Assembly (NCBI GenBank): GCA_016932555.1
Contig: JAFGCQ010000025.1
Coordinates: forward strand, 1-51,155
DNA from: Candidatus Zambryskiibacteriota bacterium
GTDB lineage: Bacteria; Patescibacteriota; Minisyncoccia; Phycocordibacterales; WO2-35-19
Reading direction: 5' to 3'
DNA length: 51,155 nt
Position 1 is the first letter of the stretch. Every line of letters starts with the position of its first letter. Below the pieces are notes generated by a model, which was given only the letters and a program-made list of their open reading frames with translations, had not been told where the DNA came from and searched no databases. Shown here piece by piece: positions 33,156 through 40,863 of the stretch. The position numbers were made by a program, and so were the translations under genes.

Positions 33156-33205
33156 ATTACACCACATCTCAAAAGGAGAAAGATTCCTCTTCTCCTTTTT
33201 TCTTT
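33156..33205 (+). repeat. ATTACACCACAT hairpin repeat, copy B (acts as terminator)
   Basis: The element starts ATTACACCACAT (33156-33167). Its stem AAAAGGAGAA (33171-33180) pairs with TTCTCCTTTT (33190-33199), followed by a T-rich run. It lies 13 bases after the bL25 stop and looks like a working intrinsic terminator made from the repeat. Confidence 0.75.
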
Positions 33206-33227
33206 TGATTAATTTGATTAAGAGTTA

Positions 33228-33236
33228 TGATATAAT
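33228..33236 (+). promoter_or_regulatory. Extended -10 promoter of the transglycosylase gene
   Basis: TGATATAAT ends 8 bases before ATG 33245, with no Shine-Dalgarno between; a leaderless mRNA is predicted. Confidence 0.5.
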
Positions 33237-33244
33237 ATTGGATT

Positions 33245-34594
33245 ATGAGAAAATTTATTTTTCTTGTTTTTGTTTTAATCCTGGCTACTAGCTACTGGCT
33301 ACTAATTTCTGGCAGCGCGGTTGCTTTAACTGAAGCCGAGATCCAAGCTCAAGAGGCTAAATGGCAAGCAGAATTAGAAGCGACTGAAAAAGAAATTGCA
33401 GAATGGGAAAATGTTTTAACCCAAACTAAGAAAGGCACCGCATCATTGGAAAATGAAGCTGCTATTCTTCAAGCGAAAATAAACGAAGCCAAAGCTTTTA
33501 TCAAAAACCGACAAATTCAAATCCAACAGCTAACTAACCAAATCGATCTTAAGACTGCTACCATAGAAGAATTGGAGATAAAAATAGAGCGTGGTAAAGA
33601 ATCTTTAGCTGAAATACTTCGATCAACTAATGAACTCGATTCCTACTCTCTAGTAGAAGTGATGCTTTCAAACAAAAATCTCTCGCAGTTTTTTGAAAAT
33701 ATTGATGCTTACAATACCATAAAAATCGCTCTAGAAAATCAATTTAATGAAATCAGGGAATTACAGAATAAAACTGATACTGAAAGAAAGCGGTTAGACC
33801 AAAAAAGAGCGGAAGAGGCGGACAGGAAAGCTGAAGTGGAAGTTCAAAAGAAAAAAGTGGAAATAGACGAGCAAGAAAAACAACGCCTTATAAATATAAA
33901 CAAAAATCAAGAAAAAACCTATGAACAGGTGATAGCCGAAAAGGAAAAAAAGGCCGCTCAAATCAGGGCCGCCTTATTCTCGCTTCGCGACACCGATGGT
34001 ATTCCTTTCGGAGATGCATTGAAATACGCAGAGGAAGCGCAGCGGCTTACTGGGGTTAGGCCAGCTTTTCTATTGGGTGTTTTACAACAGGAAAGCAATA
34101 TAGGTAAAAATGTCGGTTCTTGTGTCATTACTGACCTTTCAAGTGGCCGAACCCAAAGTGTAAATTCTGGTAAAATATTTGAAAATGGTATTCATCCGAC
34201 TAGAGATTTGCCAGTACTTCAGGAAGTCTTAAGTGACTTAGGCCGAGATCCAAAAATGACCAAAGTATCTTGTCCTATCTCTGTAGGTTATGGAGGAGCT
34301 ATGGGTCCTGCACAATTTATTCCTTCAACTTGGAAGCTCTATATAGACAAACTGGAAAAAGTGCTCATTAAACATCCCGATCCGTGGAATCCTAGAGACG
34401 CTTTTATCGCTTCAGCTATGCTATTAGCTGATCTGGGGGCCTCGAATGGTGGATATACAGCTGAGCATACTGCTGCGGCCAAATATTACGCCGGTGGTGG
34501 CTGGAAAACTCGCGGCCAATCTTACGCCAACAGTGTTATGGGTAGAGCTCAAACCATCCAACTTACCATGATTGATCCTCTTGAAGGATTTTAA
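33245..34594 (+). CDS. Secreted coiled-coil protein with MltB-like lytic transglycosylase domain
   Basis: A 449-residue secreted peptidoglycan-active protein. A signal peptide (about 1-27) is followed by a long coiled coil (about 28-245) of the CwlO/PcsB type, including SYSLVEVMLSNKNLSQFFENIDAYNTI, which resembles the hinge seen in FtsEX-activated hydrolases. The C-terminal domain (about 255-449) has LLGVLQQESNIGKNVGS with a candidate catalytic Glu and YGGAMGPAQFIPSTW, typical of MltB-like lytic transglycosylases. It probably cuts glycan strands during division under coiled-coil control. The signal peptide is partly encoded by a GGCTACTA repeat. Confidence 0.87.
   Translation: MRKFIFLVFVLILATSYWLLISGSAVALTEAEIQAQEAKWQAELEATEKEIAEWENVLTQTKKGTASLENEAAILQAKINEAKAFIKNRQIQIQQLTNQIDLKTATIEELEIKIERGKESLAEILRSTNELDSYSLVEVMLSNKNLSQFFENIDAYNTIKIALENQFNEIRELQNKTDTERKRLDQKRAEEADRKAEVEVQKKKVEIDEQEKQRLININKNQEKTYEQVIAEKEKKAAQIRAALFSLRDTDGIPFGDALKYAEEAQRLTGVRPAFLLGVLQQESNIGKNVGSCVITDLSSGRTQSVNSGKIFENGIHPTRDLPVLQEVLSDLGRDPKMTKVSCPISVGYGGAMGPAQFIPSTWKLYIDKLEKVLIKHPDPWNPRDAFIASAMLLADLGASNGGYTAEHTAAAKYYAGGGWKTRGQSYANSVMGRAQTIQLTMIDPLEGF
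33283..33304 (+). repeat. GGCTACTA micro-repeat within a signal peptide
   Basis: Three overlapping copies of a CTACT(A/G)GCTACT-type motif lie inside codons for the signal-peptide core (ATSYWLLIS). The unit repeats every 7-8 bases with near-identity, which coding constraint alone does not explain. Confidence 0.55.
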
Positions 34595-34624
34595 ATTAAT
34601 TAAAAAAAGTTATTGTATTTTTTA

Positions 34625-34630
34625 TATAAT
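34625..34630 (+). promoter_or_regulatory. -10 box of rpmE
   Basis: TATAAT, 21 bases before the rpmE ATG (34652). No convincing -35 is seen. Confidence 0.35.
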
Positions 34631-34651
34631 GTGTTAATATAAGATATATCC

Positions 34652-34891
34652 ATGAAAAAAGATATACATCCACAATATTATACAGATGCCAAAGTGAGCT
34701 GTTCTTGCGGTAATAAATTTATTGTTGGCTCAACAAAAAAAGAAATAGAAATAGAAATTTGTAGTGTTTGTCACCCATTTTTTACAGGTAATGAAAAAAT
34801 TATTGATGCTGCTGGTAGGGTAGAAAAATTCAAAGCTAGAAAAGCAGCTGCAGAAAAAGTTTCTAAAAATAAAATTTCAAAAAAATCTTAG
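34652..34891 (+). CDS. rpmE: 50S ribosomal protein bL31
   Basis: A 79-residue zinc-type bL31. The family line is [19 protein letters not shown] followed by [11 protein letters not shown]; the CxC and CxxC cysteines are retained, so it is the C+ zinc-binding form. A basic tail follows. It is the first gene of the plus-strand translation run with prfA, rpsB and tsf; prfA starts 21 bases downstream. Confidence 0.96.
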   Translation: MKKDIHPQYYTDAKVSCSCGNKFIVGSTKKEIEIEICSVCHPFFTGNEKIIDAAGRVEKFKARKAAAEKVSKNKISKKS

Positions 34892-34912
34892 ATTAATGAG
34901 GTAGTTTCTGTT

Positions 34913-35851
34913 ATGGACCTCCCAAAATATAAAGAAAACGAAAAAACCAAGTATTTGGCGGAAAATTTAGAAAGGCTTTTACAAGAAGAAGCTGAGATTT
35001 TGGAATTACAACAACAAGAAGGAATGGAGGATTTGGCCAAAACGGATTTACAAAATATAGAAACTCAAAAAAAAGCTTTTATAGATGAAATAGAGAAGAT
35101 TCTTAAAGAGGAAGAGAAAGAAGAAGAATTTCCTAACGAAATAATTTTAGAGGTTCGAGCCGGAGTCGGCGGAGAAGAAGCCGCTCTCTTCGCTGAAGAA
35201 CTTGCTTATATGTATCTGAAATATGCTGAGACTAAAAACTGGACAGTGAGAACCCTAGATGAATCATCATCACCTTTAGGTGGTTACAAAGAAGCCAGTT
35301 TTGAAATAAGAGGCAAAGGAGTTTACCAAGATCTTAGATTTGAAACTGGAGTTCACAGGATCCAAAGAGTGCCTAAGACTGAAAAAATGGGCCGAGTGCA
35401 TACTTCAACTGCTTCTGTTGCTATCTTACCTATCCGCAAGAAAACTAATGTGGAAATAAGTCCTGCTGATTTGGAAGTAACTTTTTCTCGAGCTGGTGGT
35501 AAGGGCGGCCAGAATGTCAACAAGGTTGAAACTGCAGTAAGGCTTACTCACAAACCCACTGGTATTGTCATAAGCTGTCGGGCTGAAAGAAGTCAACAGG
35601 CCAATCGCGAAAAAGCCCTGGCTATTCTACAAGCTAAACTTGATGAAATTGAAAGAGAAAAAGAAGACAAAAAATATGCGCATGAGCGTAAAGAGCAAGT
35701 AGGTACTGCTGATCGATCTGAAAAGATACGTACCTACAATTTTCCTCAAGATCGCATTACTGATCATCGTATAAATAAAAATTGGCACGGCATTGAAAAT
35801 ATTATGAAAGGTCAGCTGGATCCGATAATTGACGCTTTTGGCCAAATTTGA
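34913..35851 (+). CDS. prfA: Peptide chain release factor 1
   Basis: A 312-residue class I release factor for UAA and UAG. The GGQ motif is in [20 protein letters not shown] (about 199-204), and the codon-reading PxT motif is PKT in [15 protein letters not shown] (about 157), which places it as RF1 not RF2. It is about 40-50 residues shorter than typical RF1; the shortening is in the N-terminal domain 1. TGA stops are used in this window, so an RF2 is expected elsewhere. It lies between rpmE and rpsB. Confidence 0.94.
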   Translation: MDLPKYKENEKTKYLAENLERLLQEEAEILELQQQEGMEDLAKTDLQNIETQKKAFIDEIEKILKEEEKEEEFPNEIILEVRAGVGGEEAALFAEELAYMYLKYAETKNWTVRTLDESSSPLGGYKEASFEIRGKGVYQDLRFETGVHRIQRVPKTEKMGRVHTSTASVAILPIRKKTNVEISPADLEVTFSRAGGKGGQNVNKVETAVRLTHKPTGIVISCRAERSQQANREKALAILQAKLDEIEREKEDKKYAHERKEQVGTADRSEKIRTYNFPQDRITDHRINKNWHGIENIMKGQLDPIIDAFGQI

Positions 35852-35857
35852 TAAGAT
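35829..35857 (+). promoter_or_regulatory. Promoter of rpsB-tsf inside the prfA end
   Basis: TTGACG (35829-35834), a 17-base spacer and an extended TGATAAGAT ending at 35857, 10 bases before the rpsB ATG. Confidence 0.5.
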
Positions 35858-35867
35858 TTCGCAATAA

Positions 35868-36575
35868 ATGGCAGAAAACGTAAAAACTGAAAATAACTTA
35901 GACGAGCTCTTTAAAGTGGGAGCTCATTTTGGATTTAGCAAATCTAGGAGGCACCCGAGTATGACTCCCTATATCTTTGGATCTAAAAATAGGGTAGATA
36001 TCATTGATTTAGAAAAAACTCAAAAATTTTTAGAAAAAGCTCTTGATTTTATAGGTTCTTTGGCTACTTCCAATTCCCAAATTCTCTTTGTTGGCGGTAA
36101 AAATGAAGCTCAAAAAGTAATTGAAGAAGAAGCCCAGAAGATCAGTATGCCATATTTAGCCAGTCGTTGGATTGGCGGCACCTTGACAAATTTCTCAGAA
36201 ATTAGAAAAAGGATAAATCTAATGCTTGATCTTTCATCTCAAAAAGAAAAAGGGGAACTTGGAAAATACACTAAAAAAGAAAGACTTTTGATAGATCGAA
36301 AAATAAAAAAACTTCAGAAGATGTTTAATGGTATTAAAGATATGACCGCTTTGCCGAAAGCTTTATTTATTGTAGATCCAAGATTTGAAGATATTGCTCT
36401 AAAAGAGGCTCGGACTATCAAAATTCCGATTGTCGCTTTATGCGGTTCCGATAATAATATTAAAGATATTGATTATCCTATCCCAGCCAATGACGCTAAC
36501 TCGGCTAGTATTAGATTCTTTGTGGATAAAATTGTGGAAGTGTATAATAAAAATAAAGTTGTTAAAAAAGAGTAA
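35868..36575 (+). CDS. rpsB: 30S ribosomal protein uS2
   Basis: A 235-residue uS2. Characteristic segments are LFKVGAHFGFSKSRRHPSMTPYIFG, SRWIGGTLTNFSEIRKRI and PKALFIVDPRFEDIALKEA, followed by PIVALCGSDNNIKDIDYPIPANDANSASIRFF. Length is normal. It is followed after one base by tsf, the conserved bacterial rpsB-tsf pair. Confidence 0.97.
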   Translation: MAENVKTENNLDELFKVGAHFGFSKSRRHPSMTPYIFGSKNRVDIIDLEKTQKFLEKALDFIGSLATSNSQILFVGGKNEAQKVIEEEAQKISMPYLASRWIGGTLTNFSEIRKRINLMLDLSSQKEKGELGKYTKKERLLIDRKIKKLQKMFNGIKDMTALPKALFIVDPRFEDIALKEARTIKIPIVALCGSDNNIKDIDYPIPANDANSASIRFFVDKIVEVYNKNKVVKKE

Positions 36576-36576
36576 C

Positions 36577-37188
36577 ATGTCTATAACAACAGAAAAAATA
36601 AAGGAACTTAGAGATGCCACCGGTGTTTCTATTATGCAATGTAAAAAAGCCTTAGAGGAAGTTGGGGGAGATATGGAAAAAGCTAAAATAATTCTACGGA
36701 AGATTAGCAAACAAACTACTGACAAAAAAGCTAGTCGAGATTTAGGGGCAGGAGTAATAGAATCTTATATCCACAACAATGGTTCTGTGGGTGCTATGAT
36801 AGAGCTTTTATGTGAAACTGATTTTGTAGCTAAAAATGAAGAATTTAAAGCTCTGGCCAGAGAAATTGCTATGCACGTAGCTGCTATGGCTCCAGAATAC
36901 CTGAAAATGGAAGAAGTAAAAGATGAAGAAAAAGTGAAAGCCAGAGAGCTTTTTGAGAAAGAAATGGAAGAGAATCCTTCGAATGTGCTCAAGGCGAGGA
37001 AATCAAAAGAAATCCGTGATAAAATAATAGAAGGGAAAATTTCTTCATATTTTGGAGAAAAAGTACTATTAAATCAGTCTTTTATTAAAAATCCTGAAAT
37101 GACCGTCCAAACTTTAATTGACGGGGCTAATCAAAAATTTGGTGAAAGAACTGAAATTTGTAGGTTCGTTAGATTTTCTATTAATTAA
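36577..37188 (+). CDS. tsf: Elongation factor Ts
   Basis: A 203-residue nucleotide-exchange factor for EF-Tu. The N-terminal UBA-like domain (IKELRDATGVSIMQCKKALEEVGGDMEKA) and the core exchange segment LLCETDFVAKNEEFKALAREIAMHVAAM are clear. It has a single reduced core domain, making it shorter than E. coli EF-Ts (283) and like the compact forms of many other bacteria. The start is the ATG at 36577, one base after the rpsB stop. Confidence 0.95.
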   Translation: MSITTEKIKELRDATGVSIMQCKKALEEVGGDMEKAKIILRKISKQTTDKKASRDLGAGVIESYIHNNGSVGAMIELLCETDFVAKNEEFKALAREIAMHVAAMAPEYLKMEEVKDEEKVKARELFEKEMEENPSNVLKARKSKEIRDKIIEGKISSYFGEKVLLNQSFIKNPEMTVQTLIDGANQKFGERTEICRFVRFSIN

Positions 37189-37192
37189 AATT

Positions 37193-37576
37193 ATGTACAC
37201 AATAACAGTATTTAACATTTCTTTAATCGTAGTCTTATTATTTTTATTTGTAAAGACTTTAGAGATTAAATATAAAAAACAAAGTATTGCTTCTAGATTT
37301 AGAGATAAGCTTGATGTTTTATCTCAAAAATTAATTTCCAATCTAAAATTTAAATGGCTTCAATTTATCCAAAGTTTGCAATATATTATCTTGATTAAAG
37401 CTAAAATATTATTCAAAAATGTCCTCGTAAAAATAGAAGCCAAGATTATGAATGAATATCATGCCAAGCAAAACACTATTATGGGTGGCCAGCGTAATAT
37501 TTCAAATCGTGGTTCAGTATCTTTTTATTTAAAAAAAATATCTGAAGGCAAAACTACTAGTGGAAAAATAGAATAG
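37193..37576 (+). CDS. Hypothetical single-pass membrane protein
   Basis: A 127-residue protein of no family I recognise. A hydrophobic helix spans about residues 4-22; the remainder is basic and probably helical (KLISNLKFKWLQFIQSLQYIILIKAKILFKN), with a Gly/Ser-rich end. It follows tsf by four bases and precedes tRNA-Thr by five, so it is likely in the same transcript. Confidence 0.6.
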   Translation: MYTITVFNISLIVVLLFLFVKTLEIKYKKQSIASRFRDKLDVLSQKLISNLKFKWLQFIQSLQYIILIKAKILFKNVLVKIEAKIMNEYHAKQNTIMGGQRNISNRGSVSFYLKKISEGKTTSGKIE

Positions 37577-37581
37577 AGAAT

Positions 37582-37654
37582 GCCACCTTAGCTCAGTTGG
37601 TAGAGCTCCCGTTTTGTAAACGGGTGGTCGTCAGTTCGAGTCTGACAGGTGGCT
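37582..37654 (+). tRNA. tRNA-Thr (anticodon TGT)
   Basis: A complete cloverleaf can be drawn. The acceptor stem GCCACCT pairs with AGGTGGC, the D arm is GCTC-AGTTGGTA-GAGC, the anticodon stem CCCGT/ACGGG holds the loop TTTGTAA with anticodon TGT, and the T arm is GTCAG-TTCGAGT-CTGAC. The discriminator base is T and no CCA is encoded, so CCA is added by nucleotidyltransferase. It reads ACA and, by wobble, other Thr codons. Confidence 0.95.
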
Positions 37655-37693
37655 CATTTAACAAGCATGTTAATATTTTTATTTGACGGCCGT

Positions 37694-38389
37694 CTAAAAT
37701 GTTGTGGTAGTAGCTTGGAAGGTTTTTTCAATTTCGCGTTGTTTGTCAATTTCTTTAAGGACTGGAATGATTTCTTTGATGTCGTCAATTGATTTGAAGC
37801 CATAATTAACTTCGTCATTAACCAAAATAGTAGGTTGTTCATCTTTTATGTCATAAATATTTATAAGGGTTTTCAAAGCCGAAAGTTCTAAGTTATAATC
37901 AAATGAGTAAACCCGTAATTCTGGATAATCCTCTCGTAATCTAGTTAAAACGAAACCCTCCTTTTGACAGTCAGGGCAATCATTTTTTTTATTTGAATAA
38001 AAATACATTATAAAAAGAGTTTTGGCGCCACATCTTTCATTCACCTTTTGCATAAGGAGATAATCTTTGATCTGGAGAAGAGAATAATATTTTTTGAGAT
38101 TAATCACTTCTTCGTCATCAGTACCTCGATTGTTTTCCATATATGAAAGTTTATCTCCTAATTCAGCTAACTCCTGAGAAAGGAAAGAATTTCCGATATC
38201 TTTACAAGAAAGCTCTGAAAGTAAAGAAAACTGAGTTTCAGAAGCTAAAATATCTACTGAGATGCGGCTTTCTATGTTTTTGATTTCATTAATTCTTTTT
38301 TGAGTAAAGTAATTACTAGCAAAAATAGCAGTTATAAAAATAACTGCAGTTATGAGAAATGTGTATGTATATTTTTTCCATTCAATCAT
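37694..38389 (-). CDS. Membrane-anchored thioredoxin-fold protein
   Basis: A 231-residue protein with one N-terminal membrane helix (about 8-26), a helical region (about 30-115), and a C-terminal thioredoxin-like domain. Its redox motif is CPDC in SNKKNDCPDCQKEGF (about 139-142), and the domain ends with the cis-Pro-like DEQPTILVNDEVNYGF. It would face outside the membrane and probably handles disulfides in secreted proteins; several surface proteins in this window contain cysteines. It lies just downstream of the GT2 gene on the same strand, six bases apart. Confidence 0.8.
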   Translation of the reverse strand: MIEWKKYTYTFLITAVIFITAIFASNYFTQKRINEIKNIESRISVDILASETQFSLLSELSCKDIGNSFLSQELAELGDKLSYMENNRGTDDEEVINLKKYYSLLQIKDYLLMQKVNERCGAKTLFIMYFYSNKKNDCPDCQKEGFVLTRLREDYPELRVYSFDYNLELSALKTLINIYDIKDEQPTILVNDEVNYGFKSIDDIKEIIPVLKEIDKQREIEKTFQATTTTF

Positions 38390-38395
38390 TAAATT

Positions 38396-39619
38396 TTAAC
38401 GCCACTTAGAAGATTTAGAAGTAACTAAGTTATATAAAGCCCAAATCATCCAAATCGGAGAAAGAAAAGTATAAAATATAAGGAAAAGAATGCTATCAAA
38501 ACCAAATTTAGTTTTTTCTTCGGCTAAATACCTCGAAACCATTATAGTAAGGAAAACTCCGGAAATTGCAATCATAGAGATGAAAATAATGATGCTAGTA
38601 TTAAAGTAAAACAAATCAATATTAAAACTATTAAAATGAAAACCGATTGTATAAATTTCTTTTACCTTCAAAATCATATTTTCAATAGCGCTGTAAATTC
38701 TCATAATAAAAAAGTAGAGAGTAGCGAAAATAGAGAAACCAGCTGCTGGTAACACAATGAGACCAAGATGACTATGCTGGGGTTTGAAGAAAAGTTCTTT
38801 ATAATCCAGAGCATTTTTTATAAAGCCGTAAACCCATCTTAACCGCTGTTTTAAGAGTACTTTCAAATTATTTGGGGCAACGGTATAAATATAAGCATTG
38901 TGAGCATTACTAATTCTCATATTATTTTTTTGCATACGCATAGCAATTTCTATATCCTCTGTATTATGAGCATGTCTATAACTGCCCAGTTTTTCAAACA
39001 CTGATCGACGAAAAATAGAAAGAGGGCCTGGAGTAATGTAAATTGCATCTAAATTATGAAGCACTTTGCGCAAAAAAATACCTAAGATGTATTCTGCTTT
39101 TTGGATAAGACCCAAAAAACCTTTAGGTTCAAAAACTTTTATTGAAGGAGTAACTGCCATAATTTCTGGATCTTCAAATCTAGAAACTATCCTTTGTAGA
39201 GCTTCAGGATGGACAAAAGAGTCAGCGTCAAGACAGCCCACTAAATCGGTATCTATGTATTTCAAAGCGTGATTTAAAGCGGTATATTTACCACCGTTCT
39301 CTTTCTTGAAAATTTTAATTTGTTTATGATTTTTAAATCTTTGTAAAACATTCCAAGTTTTATCAGTACTGCCATCATCTACTATAAAAATAAAAAGCTT
39401 ATTTTTTGGATAATTTAAATTTAGTAGAGAAAAAATAGTTTTTAAGACAGTTTTTTCCTCATTCCAAACTGGCACAATTACAGAAACAGAAGGTAATTTT
39501 TTGAAGATTTTTGTTTTTGTACTTTTTTCTTTTTTTCTAAATTCAAAATAAGTGATAAGAAAGAAAATTTCAATATAAAGTGCGATAAAAAGAAATATGT
39601 AAGTTAAGATTTTCGGCAT
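38396..39619 (-). CDS. Membrane glycosyltransferase family 2 (processive type)
   Basis: A 407-residue GT2 enzyme. An N-terminal helix (about 4-24) leads to the GT-A domain with SVIVPVWNEEKTVLKTI, VDDGSTDKTW, CLDADSFVHPEAL (DxD), the TED motif in HNTEDIEIAMRM, and KQRLRWVYG, the QxxRW motif of processive polysaccharide synthases such as PgaC, hyaluronan and cellulose synthases. About four C-terminal helices follow (about 285-400). It probably makes or exports a surface polysaccharide; the sugar is unknown. No PgaB-like deacetylase is adjacent. Confidence 0.87.
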   Translation of the reverse strand: MPKILTYIFLFIALYIEIFFLITYFEFRKKEKSTKTKIFKKLPSVSVIVPVWNEEKTVLKTIFSLLNLNYPKNKLFIFIVDDGSTDKTWNVLQRFKNHKQIKIFKKENGGKYTALNHALKYIDTDLVGCLDADSFVHPEALQRIVSRFEDPEIMAVTPSIKVFEPKGFLGLIQKAEYILGIFLRKVLHNLDAIYITPGPLSIFRRSVFEKLGSYRHAHNTEDIEIAMRMQKNNMRISNAHNAYIYTVAPNNLKVLLKQRLRWVYGFIKNALDYKELFFKPQHSHLGLIVLPAAGFSIFATLYFFIMRIYSAIENMILKVKEIYTIGFHFNSFNIDLFYFNTSIIIFISMIAISGVFLTIMVSRYLAEEKTKFGFDSILFLIFYTFLSPIWMIWALYNLVTSKSSKWR

Positions 39620-39645
39620 AAGTTTAAAACTTTATAATAGCATAT

Positions 39646-40782
39646 TTACCTTATAGTTGCGCTAAATTTTTTTGCAGTTTCGTTCTCCAATTTTTTATGC
39701 AAGAGGTCAATTTCCTCATTAGTCAAAGTTTTGTCTAGCGAGCGATAAACTATTCTGAAAGCATAACTTAATTTATCTTTGCTAAATTTTTCATCATTTT
39801 CGTACTTATCCAAAAGTTTTACTTCCTCTACAATGTTTTCGCCAATGGTCTCATGGATAGCATCAAAATAATCATTTGGTACAAAGTTTTTAGGCACAAT
39901 AAAAGAAATGTCGCGGATAATGGGTGGGTATTTACTAACTTCTTGGTACTTGGACCCCAATTTAAGTTGCCTCTTTATCCTTTCGTCTTCTGACCACAAG
40001 AGGCGAATGTCAGGCAGTTCCATATTAATCATAGCTAATCTTTCTAGACCAAATCCAAAAGCCCAACCATGATAGTTCTCTAGTCCAAAATTAGCTAAGA
40101 CGCTTTTTCTAGCCATGCCACAACCAAGCATCTCCATCCATTCACCTTTGATTTCGGCTTCCATTTCAAAACTTGGATCAGTGTAAGGGAAATTATGCTC
40201 ATAAAAGCGAAAATTTACATCTTTGCCAAAAATGCTCTTAGCAATTTCCGAAAGCGCTTTTTTCAGGTCGTCTGGAGTAATTTTAGTTTTGTCATCAGGA
40301 CCAATATAAAGCCCTCCAAACTGGTGGAAAACATTCATGTGATTTCTATCAATTTCGTCTTTGCGATAAACTTTGCCATAGCAAATAACTCCTAAAGTTT
40401 CTTTATTTTCAATCCTTTTCTTTATATCAGGGTGATTCAAATAATAATACCAAAATACCGTATCGTGAGTCCTTAAGACATGGCTATCATCAACATAATA
40501 AGTGTCTGACTTACTACGAGCCGGGTGTCCAGGTGGCATGTTAAACAAATCAAAAAGAATATTTGCTGGTATTATTTCCGGAATTTTGATCACATCAAAG
40601 CCCTTTAGGCTCTTTACTTTAGAAGCTCGATCCACAACTTCCTTGATAGGACTACCTTTAGTGCGAGACAAATCAGGCATTGAAAGATAGCACTTAATAC
40701 GTTTAGCTTCGCTATCATCTCGTTTTTTAAGTTCCTTTATAAGTCTGTTTTCTTCTTCTGTAGAAATGTTGTATTCAGTCAT
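39646..40782 (-). CDS. Single-chain phenylalanyl-tRNA synthetase (catalytic + FDX-ACB)
   Basis: A 378-residue PheRS. The class II catalytic core is of the PheS type (motif 2 region DSHVLRTHDT, CYGKVYRKDEIDRNHMNVFHQFGG, and motif 3 GFGFGLERLAM). Residues from about 285 onward match the ferredoxin-fold anticodon-binding domain that is normally the C-terminus of PheT (YPPIIRDISFIVPKNF, then LDKTLTNEEIDLLHKKL). The N-terminal coiled coil of PheS is missing. This is the monomeric architecture of mitochondrial PheRS, without the PheT editing domains. No pheT is adjacent. Charging by a monomer is inferred from the domains. Confidence 0.85.
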   Translation of the reverse strand: MTEYNISTEEENRLIKELKKRDDSEAKRIKCYLSMPDLSRTKGSPIKEVVDRASKVKSLKGFDVIKIPEIIPANILFDLFNMPPGHPARSKSDTYYVDDSHVLRTHDTVFWYYYLNHPDIKKRIENKETLGVICYGKVYRKDEIDRNHMNVFHQFGGLYIGPDDKTKITPDDLKKALSEIAKSIFGKDVNFRFYEHNFPYTDPSFEMEAEIKGEWMEMLGCGMARKSVLANFGLENYHGWAFGFGLERLAMINMELPDIRLLWSEDERIKRQLKLGSKYQEVSKYPPIIRDISFIVPKNFVPNDYFDAIHETIGENIVEEVKLLDKYENDEKFSKDKLSYAFRIVYRSLDKTLTNEEIDLLHKKLENETAKKFSATIR

Positions 40783-40832
40783 TTTTTTGTTAATTTATTT
40801 ACGAAATGATTGTAGCAAAATCAGCAGGAATT

Positions 40833-40841
40833 TGCTATAAT
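40833..40841 (+). promoter_or_regulatory. Extended -10 promoter of gyrB
   Basis: TGCTATAAT ends 22 bases before the gyrB ATG (40864). It lies in the 81-base divergent spacer shared with the PheRS gene. Confidence 0.5.
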
Positions 40842-40863
40842 GAGTAAGTAATAATTCAAATAA

